Shown: piece by piece, positions 19,588 through 26,458 of the stretch
Numbering within the stretch: position 1 is the stretch's first letter
Layout: each line of letters starts with the position of its first letter
Assembly (NCBI RefSeq): GCF_000388065.1
Contig: NW_009242979.1
Location: forward strand, 777,051 to 803,508
Direction: 5' to 3'
DNA: 26,458 nt
Source of the DNA: Fonticula alba
Lineage: Eukaryota > Opisthokonta > Rotosphaerida > Fonticulaceae
Notes under the pieces: model-generated
Seen by the model: only the letters and a program-made list of their open reading frames with translations
What the model was told of the DNA's origin: nothing
Databases searched by the model: none
Made by a program: the position numbers and the translations under genes

Positions 19588-21534
19588 ATGATCACCCAGA
19601 CAGCTCGCTCGGCGGGGCGCCTACGCCGGCATTTGCCCGTCCGAGCGAGCGTCAGCCACCCGACGGACTCGACTGACATGCGGTCTTCCGCGGCTTCGCA
19701 CACTGCCGGGCGCCGGCGCATACTGCCGACCAAGACCAGCCGACCGGCCGAGGCGCCAGACGCCCCGGCGCCGTCGCCCCCGGTGGCCGACGGATTTCAG
19801 CCGATCGTGCTCCTGCCCCGTGAAATGGATGATCTCCTGTCTCTGGCCCGGCATAGGGAGCCCATCCTGCCCCTGTGGTTTATTTCCCTCTACTCAAACA
19901 TCCCATTGGACATTGTGTCACGCGCGGTGGCCAGTGCGGTTCCCTGGCGCCAGCGTGAGGCCCTGTCGACATTGCACATTGTCGAGAGCCACATTCCCGA
20001 TGCTAAGCCCCGGGAAACCACCCGGGCGCGGCGTCCGGTGCCGCACTTTCCGGCGATCGCGACGGCCGGCGTCGAGCGCTCGGAGGCCAGTCCATACGCC
20101 ACGCTGGAGGCATTCCTGCAGTCGGCGGCCCCCCCGGGCCAATATCCGACTCTGTCTCAGGGGCAATGGGGTTCGGAGCTCATGCGGCCGACTGTCCGGG
20201 TCCTGGCCCAGCAGAAGCTCCTCCCCTTAACATGCTCCGATATCACTCGGCTGACCGGGGCCTCCTCTTCGCTGGTCCAGAAAATCTCCCAATCGCTCAA
20301 GAAGCATGGGGACCCTGGGAATGTCGCCGAGAAGGCCGCCGCTGCCCCCACCAGCAGCGGCAGCGGCAGCAGCAGCCGCAGCAGCAAGCCCTTCTCGCTT
20401 GAAACTAAGACTTCCACGATCCGCAAAAAAATGGCCACCCTACTCGAGCTGCTGGCCCGAGGCACGCCGCCAGCCAATGCCCCGGCTCCGGCTATTCCCG
20501 GCACCCCGAATGTCTATTCGGCGGGCCAGCTGTGTGACCTGCTCCGGGTGTCCGCCCGCTCACTTGAATCCAACCTCCTGCGCATTGCCCCCTTTTACCC
20601 GCTGGAGCCGGCGAGCAAGACATGGCCCCGATGGCAGGCCTTTGTGGCGGACATGCTTCGGCGACGGCCGCGGAATCTCGCCTACCCGGAGTCGGCCTCG
20701 AGCACGGCCTCGAGCTCGGTCTCGGACCCAGCCGATGATGCCAGCCCTGACGGGCCACTGGCTCGGTGGCGTGTCCCGCCGCCGGGCCTGGCGCCGGCCG
20801 TCGAGGGGGATCCGGCCGCTCGATCCCCCGAAGACATGACCCTGAATGAGTTGGCCACATATGCTGGCATCAGCGTGACCGCTGTGCGGAGCATCCTCCA
20901 GCAGTGGGCCCCCTGGCATCGGGCTCTGCTGGAGGATGTCATCCGCCGGGATTCGAGAATCCGCCGGACTCGCTCGGTGGCCGAGGTCCTCTTCTCGGTG
21001 GACGCGGTGGGCGAGGGGGAGGACGGCGGGGGGACTTCCCTCTTCGCTGGGACTGGATTTCAAGGTGGCTCGGGGCTCGGGGGCGGCGAGCGCCTGTCCT
21101 CCGGGACGCCGAACCTCCAGCGACAGCTGGACCGGGTGCTCGCCATGCAACAGCAACATGGCCGCCTGCATTTTCCCACATCGTCGCACTTGGTAGCCCG
21201 GATTTTGGTCTTGGCACAGTGGCGCCCCCCGTCGCCGATCCCGCCGCTTGTTCTTCTTTTGACACGCGACCAGCCCACCGACCCGGCGGGCTCTCGAGCC
21301 CTAGCCCACAGCCCTTCTCACCAGGTGACCTCGCGACCAGGCGACGCCGATGGCACCCAGCTGATGGAGCAAGATATCCAGCGCCTCCACTGGGAGCTAC
21401 AGGGTGCCGATGAGCAGACCGGCCTCTCGGTGGAGGCCATTGGCCGGCTGGCTGGCCTGGCACCCGAAGTGGTGACCGACGTGTTGCTGGGCAGCGCACC
21501 GCAGGAGGCTGCCGCTCGCGGTCTCGTCCGCTAG
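19588..21534 (+). CDS. Unrecognised protein with five helix-turn-helix-like repeats and a presequence-like N-terminus
   Basis: Open frame of 648 residues from the ATG at 19588. I do not recognise the family. Five segments share one pattern, a helix, a short turn with a small residue, and a second helix, usually closed by Ala-Pro: FISLYSNIPLDIVSRAVAS (within 92-120), ITRLTGASSSLVQKISQSL (212-241), LCDLLRVSARSLESNLLRI (308-338), LATYAGISVTAVRSILQQW (415-445) and IGRLAGLAPEVVTDVLLGS (611-641). Repeats 3, 4 and 5 end in AP, repeat 1 in VP. The pattern is that of DNA-binding tri-helical HTH units. Linkers are Ser-, Ala- and Pro-rich. The N-terminus (MITQTARSAGRLRRHLPVRA) is basic with Ser and Thr and no acid before residue 27, suggesting mitochondrial import. 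Bases 21193-21360 could be an in-frame intron: GTAGCC donor, CACCCAG acceptor, both phase 0, with low-complexity translation. A role in mitochondrial DNA or RNA binding is inference. Confidence 0.78.
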   Translation: MITQTARSAGRLRRHLPVRASVSHPTDSTDMRSSAASHTAGRRRILPTKTSRPAEAPDAPAPSPPVADGFQPIVLLPREMDDLLSLARHREPILPLWFISLYSNIPLDIVSRAVASAVPWRQREALSTLHIVESHIPDAKPRETTRARRPVPHFPAIATAGVERSEASPYATLEAFLQSAAPPGQYPTLSQGQWGSELMRPTVRVLAQQKLLPLTCSDITRLTGASSSLVQKISQSLKKHGDPGNVAEKAAAAPTSSGSGSSSRSSKPFSLETKTSTIRKKMATLLELLARGTPPANAPAPAIPGTPNVYSAGQLCDLLRVSARSLESNLLRIAPFYPLEPASKTWPRWQAFVADMLRRRPRNLAYPESASSTASSSVSDPADDASPDGPLARWRVPPPGLAPAVEGDPAARSPEDMTLNELATYAGISVTAVRSILQQWAPWHRALLEDVIRRDSRIRRTRSVAEVLFSVDAVGEGEDGGGTSLFAGTGFQGGSGLGGGERLSSGTPNLQRQLDRVLAMQQQHGRLHFPTSSHLVARILVLAQWRPPSPIPPLVLLLTRDQPTDPAGSRALAHSPSHQVTSRPGDADGTQLMEQDIQRLHWELQGADEQTGLSVEAIGRLAGLAPEVVTDVLLGSAPQEAAARGLVR

Positions 21535-21887
21535 AAGCACGCATGGGGTCGGGTGGTGCGGCGCCGTGCGCGCGACACGCGCCCCCTCCCGCTGTTGCCC
21601 ACGTCTGCCGCCCTCTCCCTCCCCCGTCGACCCCCGACCATGTACTTGAGAATGAAATAACTACCCCAAAGGCCAGGAGCCATTGGTCCCTGGAGGAAGG
21701 TGGACAAAGAATGCCCCCGGCCAGCATGTGTGCCAATGAAAGCACAGGCGGCTTTTGGGCATCGAGAAATATGCACATATAAACCCCCTCACTATGAGGA
21801 GCAGACGTGTGTCCCATCGCATACACGCAGGGATTCTATTAAAAAAGGGAGGGAGGAGCGGGGGGGGGGGGATGTGCACCACCTTGC
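21535..21887. other. Convergent 3' spacer between the HTH-repeat gene and guanylate kinase
   Basis: No gene is seen. The plus strand has an AT-rich patch near 21647-21662 (GAATGAAATAAC) that could serve as a weak polyadenylation signal for the HTH-repeat gene. The minus-strand 3' leader side has a C run, seen as G at about 21860-21870, as in the prefoldin 3' region. Confidence 0.45.
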
Positions 21888-23221
21888 TTACTGCTGCTGG
21901 AGCTCGGAGGCCAAGACGGTGACAAGCTTCTGGAAGGCGACCTCCAGGTCGTCGTTGACGACGATGTGCTTGAAGAGGTCGGATCCGCAGGCGAACTCCA
22001 GCTCGGTGTTGGCGGCCTGCAGGCGAGCAGCCAGCTGATCCGAGGTCTCGGTCCCGCGGCCGGTCAGGCGGGAATGGAGCTCCGCGTAGGAGGGGGGGGA
22101 GATGAAGATGAAAACCGCGTTCATGTCGGTCTTCGAGACGCTGATGGCGCCCTGGATGTCGATCTCCAGGATGCAGGACTTGCCGGCGGAGATGACATTG
22201 CGCACGGACTCGAAGGAGGTGCCGTAACGGTTGCCGGAGAAGGTGGCGGTCTCGATGAACTTCCCCTCGGCCAGGTCCTGGGCAAAGGCATCGACGTTCG
22301 TGAAGTGGTAGTCACGGCCGTTCTCCTCGCCGGGCCGGGGGCCGCGAGTGGTGTCTGAAAGGCAGGCGGCGACACGCGGGGGAGCCGGGGGACAGAAGAG
22401 AGAGAGGGAGAGAGGGAGAGAGAGGGAGAGAGAGAGAGGGGGGGGAAGGCCAGGAGGGATGGAAAGAAGGGCAAGGTGTGTCAGCAGGGGGGACAGGCGG
22501 ACAGGCGCAGACGGGCTATTGGGCGGCCTGCATGGGGGGAGAGGAGTGAGGAAACGCACGAGAAATGCTGAAGCCGAAGACGGACGGGAACTCGGCAAAG
22601 AGCTTCTTCAGCAGGGTCCCCTTGCCCACGCCAGAGGGGCCGCAAATGACCACCGGCCGGGAGCAGGTTGAGGCATTCAGGAGGGCCGCCGCATCGCCGG
22701 TGATCTCCGGGGTAGGGGTGGCCATCGGAACCGGGGGAGATGCCTCGGCGAGCTTGGAGGCAACAGTGGCAGGAGAGTGAGGGGTATCAATGGCGGGCTG
22801 AGCGCACACAGAGGAGGTGGTCACTGTGTGGGCATATTCACGCGACGGGAGGGGAGAGGGACAGGCGCGTCAGTGAGAGGGGGAAAAAAAAGCCCGGCAG
22901 CACCAGGGGAAAGGCGCGCGCGTGTGCGCGTGGCAAGTGGGGGGGGGCTCGGGATCGGGGCGGGGGGATATGGGGCGGACTTTTGGTGGAGAAGAGCCGA
23001 GAGGTGGCGGCGGGCACGGCAAGTGCGATGGGCAAGCGGGGTGGGGGGAGGTGGGGACCCGTCCCTGGGGAGCAAGAGGGAGCTGTGTTAAGAAGGTGTC
23101 ACAAAAAACGAGGGGAAGGACAAGGAGGAGGCGCCCCACAGCGGGCACCATAGGAGGGAGCGGAGCGGGCCAGCGCCCGGAAAAGGGGCGGGCGCGCAAG
23201 GTGCCGGGCAATCGTGCTCAT
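21888..23221 (-). CDS. GUK1: Guanylate kinase, with a possible mitochondrial long form
   Basis: The enzyme converts GMP and ATP to GDP and ADP. Core exons on the minus strand are 22823-22560 and 22354-21888, joined in phase so that FSIS continues as [19 protein letters not shown] cytosolic form from the ATG at 22725 has 210 residues, normal for the family. It shows the P-loop GPSGVGKGT (29-37), then [39 protein letters not shown] and IVNDDLE, so all main GMP- and ATP-binding segments are present. Upstream, an ATG at 23221 opens [20 protein letters not shown], an excellent presequence-like peptide. A donor at 23148 (exon 23221-23149) joins in phase to an acceptor ending at 22824, giving a 267-residue long form with 57 extra residues. 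A donor at 23139 also fits the phase. The short form is certain; the long form is a proposal. Confidence 0.93.
22396..22438 (+). repeat. GA-rich repeat in the guanylate kinase intron
   Basis: GAGAGAGGGA-type units lie in the intron 22355-22559; on the coding (minus) strand this is the CT-rich tract typical of introns in this window. Confidence 0.8.
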
Positions 23222-24541
23222 CTAGCGAGAGAGTAAGAGCAGGAGGGGGGGAGGGGGGAGGGGAGGAGTACAATCGAAATAAGTCCGATCCGGTGCCGAG
23301 AACTTTGGATGAGTGAAGAGGGAGCTCCTCTTGTTGGCCCCCGTACCCCCCCCCCCCCCCCCCGAGCACCAGCCATCAGGCCCGGCAGGCCAACCTCCAC
23401 GCCCCATGGAGACCTCCGGGGGCCAAGGGTCCGGGCTGAACCGGGCGACCGGCCCCCCTCCCCCGGGCGACTGGACTCGCCCACGGGGGTGCTCCCGCGT
23501 GCTCAACCGCATGCCAGCCAAGATCTCTGAATGCCATGCCCCCCCCCCCCCTGCCCGCGCACTTCGGTGATTACATGGGACAGATTGCAATCGGGCCAGA
23601 GCCACCGCCGCGCGGCCGACGGCTGCCCGGGGATAGGGGGGGGGGGGACCTGAGAGAAAAGCCAGGCCCCGCATGGTCCCCGGCGCCCAAACCGCCCAGT
23701 CAGCGCGAGGGACCGACCGCGCGCCGTGAGACCGGTGACCTGGCATGGCCGTCACTTCTTGGGGCGGACATTGTCGGTGACCCAGCCAGAAACTCCGCAT
23801 CGGTCCTGGAAGCGGGGCGAGAGGGAGGAGAGGAGCCAGGCACGCCTGGACTCGGGGCCGGCCCGCCGGGCCAGTAGTTAAATGCACATGGTGCCTCCCC
23901 GCCGGCCGCGCGCGCCTCCAGGGAACAGACCCACGCCGTCTCCCGCGGACATGGGCACGCCCCCCGCCCCCCGCACGGGCACCCCCTCGCCCCGCGTCCC
24001 GCCCCGCATCCCGCCCCGCCCGGAGTCCCCAGGAAGGGCGGCAAAAACGCCCGGCGGCCATGCCAGTCGGCGAAGACTCCCAACGAATGTATTGTGGATC
24101 TGGATGTTCGGATTGTGGGGTGCTCGGCCGGAGGTCACGAGGAGGGCGGCCGATCGTCGTCCAGAGACATTCTCCGAGCGACGGCGTGCCTTGCGCGGCG
24201 TACACACACATGCACATATGGGCACACATGAACCGCCGGTGACCCGGGAGAGGCGGGACAAGCCCAGCCCAGCCCGGCCCGGCCCAGCCCGGCCCGGCCC
24301 GGCCCATCCTTTGTCCTTCCTGTCTCTGGGAGGTGTGCTGGCTTTGTGCTCGCACTCCGGATGGGGACCTCTGTGTGCCACGGGCCGCCCGCGATCCGGG
24401 CAGTGTATGGTGCTCGTATGTCCGCGTTCCTGCCGCGCCTCTGGGCCTCTGGGCCCTCGCCACTCGTCCTGCCTGCCCCTCCCCCGTTCGGACATCGGCG
24501 GCCACACACACACACACACATGCACACAGCGGGCAGGCGTA
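23222..24541. other. Spacer between guanylate kinase and QNG1, no gene called
   Basis: About 1.3 kb, holding the guanylate kinase promoter side and the QNG1 3' end. It contains a C run (about 23346-23362), short G and C runs, a GGCCC/AGCCC pentamer array (about 24263-24306) and a CA run (about 24503-24520). Frames open here are proline/arginine-rich on both strands and look like composition effects. Confidence 0.5.
24263..24306 (+). repeat. AGCCC/GGCCC pentanucleotide array
   Basis: About nine pentamers, either CAGCC- or CGGCC-phased, in tandem without interruption, in the 3' flank of QNG1. Confidence 0.85.
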
Positions 24542-26176
24542 TCAATAGTTGGTGGTCCGGGTCCGGTGGGTGGAGATGTCGGCCATGGCCGCGGCGTCGC
24601 GCTTGGCCCACTCCCACAGCAGGTAATCGATCTGCAGGGCCGTCACTGTCGGGGCAGACCGCCGGCCATGCTGGGCCGCCTGGGCCAAGGTCTGCTGCAT
24701 CTCGGCTCGCAGCCGGTCGACCGCCACCACACTGGCAGCCCGAATCTCGATCTCGGCCGAGGACCCGGCATCCAGATAGGCATCGCGACCGAAGGCAGCC
24801 CCACGGCCGTAGGCCGCCCCGTAGCCAGAGGCCGAGGAGGCCGAGCCGGCGGCCCCGCCAGCGGACGAGGGGCCGGCCTGCGCACTCCGCCGCAAGCGCG
24901 CCTCCAGCGGCGGGGCGACAATTTGCAGCATGCCAATATGCCGCAGGGCCTGCGGCACGCGGTTATCAGCGAACATGGTCAGCTTTTGGATGGAGGCCGG
25001 GACGAAGGCGGCCGGGCCGCGGCCACTTACCGCGGCCCAGGTGTCTGCCACCAGGATTTGCGCGCGCTTCAACAGCGGCACCTGGAAGGAAGGCCCCTGG
25101 CCGTGCTCGCCATCGAAGTAGGTCTCGCCGGGGGCCGGGCTGACGTGGTCCAGCCAGTCGACCGCATCCGATCCGCTGGGGGCCGGCGCGTAGATGGCCA
25201 CATCGCCGGCGAAGCAGGCCGCCGGCAGGCCCGCCTGGAGGGCCCGGAGCAGGGCCTGCGCACAGGGCGGCCCGCTCCGGCCCGGGAGAGTGCCACACGC
25301 GCACAGCTGCATGCCTCCGGGTCCCGACACCTTGAGCGAGCCACACCGAGCGAAGCGGTCGACGAATTCCGCGTACGAGGTCAGCCCATGCTCGGCCAAG
25401 CCGCGGCCGGCCGCCCGAAGCAGGGCCACCCGCTCGGCCAGCAGGGGAATGCCCGGGGCGCCGGCCTCCCCGAGGAAGACCGCCTCCAGCAGGCGATCGT
25501 CTGCCGCCAGCCAGAAGGCCGGTCGTGCGACTGGCACCCCGGCCGCGGCCGCGCGCAACACCGCCGCACACAACCCGGCATAGCCCTCCTGTCGGCGACC
25601 GGCCCAGGTGACACCGAAGACGCCGCCATGCGCGGCGCCCGCCTGCCGAGCGGCCTCCACATCCTCCGGATCGGGCCAGGTGCCAAAGTTCAGCAGGTCA
25701 ATGAGAAAGACAAAGTCCAGCATCTCGCGGTCGGCCAGGTCCTGCTCGGCCGGGGGGAGGGTGCTCCAGTCGTCGGTGCCGGGGGGGCTGGCGGGCTTGG
25801 CCCCCTCGGGGGTGGGGCCGGCGGCCGCCTGCCGCAGAGCCTCCAGCGCCTGATCCGCGAAGCCGGGCGCCGCCGGGTTCAGATACGCCCCGGCCCAGCG
25901 AACCAACGCCCCGGCCCGAGGATGGCTGTGGTACCGCTGCCAGGCGGCGGCTGCCTGGTTCACGTCAAAGGCCCTGAGGGCCGCCGCTGCGGCGTCCGGA
26001 TCCGCCGCAGCTGGAGACGGCTGATACTCGCCGGCCGGCGCCCCGGTGGCCAGGCGCAGCAGTTGGTCCGCCGCTTGGCGGATCTCCCGAATGTCATCGG
26101 TTGCCCGGGCTGCACGGGCCATGGTGGCGACGCGCGTGCATGCCCGCAGGACGTCCTGGCTGGAGAAGGCTTTCAT
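24542..26176 (-). CDS. QNG1: Queuosine 5'-phosphate N-glycosylase/hydrolase (QNG1, DUF2419, formerly C9orf64)
   Basis: A single open frame of 544 residues with no intron needed. The enzyme releases queuine from queuosine 5'-phosphate so the base can be reused by tRNA-guanine transglycosylase; eukaryotes cannot make queuine. Conserved family blocks appear in order: FVFLIDLLNFGTW (about 155-167), GYAGLCAAVLRAAAAGVP, KRAQILVADTW (370-380), LTMFADNRVPQAL (about 399-411), EIEIRAAS, DYLLWEWA and the C-terminal HRTRTTNY. The human protein has about 340 residues. The extra length here is an Ala-rich N-terminal stretch, a Cys/Gly/Pro-rich insert between about 270 and 350 (with LCACG), and a Ser/Gly/Ala/Tyr low-complexity linker before EIEIR. 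I chose the ATG at 26176 because the frame above it (to 26281) is proline-rich and not conserved, though a longer start is possible. Confidence 0.92.
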   Translation of the reverse strand: MKAFSSQDVLRACTRVATMARAARATDDIREIRQAADQLLRLATGAPAGEYQPSPAAADPDAAAAALRAFDVNQAAAAWQRYHSHPRAGALVRWAGAYLNPAAPGFADQALEALRQAAAGPTPEGAKPASPPGTDDWSTLPPAEQDLADREMLDFVFLIDLLNFGTWPDPEDVEAARQAGAAHGGVFGVTWAGRRQEGYAGLCAAVLRAAAAGVPVARPAFWLAADDRLLEAVFLGEAGAPGIPLLAERVALLRAAGRGLAEHGLTSYAEFVDRFARCGSLKVSGPGGMQLCACGTLPGRSGPPCAQALLRALQAGLPAACFAGDVAIYAPAPSGSDAVDWLDHVSPAPGETYFDGEHGQGPSFQVPLLKRAQILVADTWAAVSGRGPAAFVPASIQKLTMFADNRVPQALRHIGMLQIVAPPLEARLRRSAQAGPSSAGGAAGSASSASGYGAAYGRGAAFGRDAYLDAGSSAEIEIRAASVVAVDRLRAEMQQTLAQAAQHGRRSAPTVTALQIDYLLWEWAKRDAAAMADISTHRTRTTNY

Positions 26177-26361
26177 GGTCGGGGGGGGCTGGGGACAATC
26201 CGGCAGAAGAGGCAGAAAAAAGGCAAATCCCGATGCAAGAGGAGAGGCAAGGGGGTGTGGTGAAGGGAAGACGATGGGCAAATGCCTCGATGGTGGAAGG
26301 AGCCACCTTGGCTCGAGGGCGGCTCGCCTTTTCTCATTGTTCCCTGGTGAAAGTCTGCGTG

Positions 26362-26458
<97 letters not shown>
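26177..26458. repeat. QNG1 upstream region ending in a long GT microsatellite
   Basis: The first ~180 bases are the probable QNG1 promoter and leader. From about 26364 to the window end at 26458 the sequence is an unbroken GT run of about 47 units, so its true length beyond the window is unknown. Confidence 0.85.

Noticed and set aside
24060-24242. Short plus-strand frame with CGSGCSDCG, reminiscent of an oxidoreductase-like zinc motif
   Set aside because: Only 60 codons, no further conserved sequence and surrounded by simple repeats; the cysteines alone are not enough.
23882-26263. Plus-strand open frame of 793 codons opposite QNG1
   Set aside because: It mirrors the third-position GC bias of QNG1, its translation is Gly/Arg/Ala-rich with no domain, and the opposite strand has clear conserved blocks.

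Overview
This is GC-rich nuclear DNA from an intron-bearing unicellular eukaryote. I read nine protein genes in it. The gene set (a PRIMPOL, COG6, prefoldin 1, an MTMR9-type pseudophosphatase, the queuosine salvage enzyme QNG1, a guanylate kinase and a probable KICSTOR subunit) points to a protist at or near the opisthokonts. A Fonticula-like organism would fit the high GC and the C-rich introns, but that is inference from style, not proof. All exon joins below were worked out by eye from GT/AG sites, codon phase and family conservation; none is backed by transcripts.

Layout. Plus strand: MTMR9-like gene (699-4129, six exons), PRIMPOL (5171-8475, seven exons), a Sel1-repeat mitochondrial candidate (9323-10817, three exons) and prefoldin subunit 1 (11836-12541, three exons). 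Minus strand: COG6 (16404 down to 12820, six exons), convergent with prefoldin. Plus strand: a KICS2-like gene (16974-18962, five exons), divergent from COG6, then a 648-residue protein with five helix-turn-helix-like repeats (19588-21534). Minus strand: guanylate kinase (23221 or 22725 down to 21888) and QNG1 (26176 down to 24542). Spaces between genes are about 0.3-1.3 kb and filled with CT, GT and homopolymer tracts. A 107-base N gap (11622-11728) sits in one CT-rich minisatellite.

Introns are short (72-325 bases). Most begin GTGCGN or GTACGT, and many carry a pure run of 11-21 C on the coding strand. In minus-strand genes these appear as G runs, so the run indicates gene direction.

Functionally the genes form no pathway. 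They are housekeeping: phosphoinositide regulation, replication repriming, Golgi tethering, tubulin/actin folding, GTP supply, queuosine salvage and possibly nutrient signalling to mTORC1. The most unusual items are the five-repeat HTH protein with a presequence-like N-terminus, the extra zinc ribbon inside the PRIMPOL catalytic core, and a presequence-like upstream exon on guanylate kinase.
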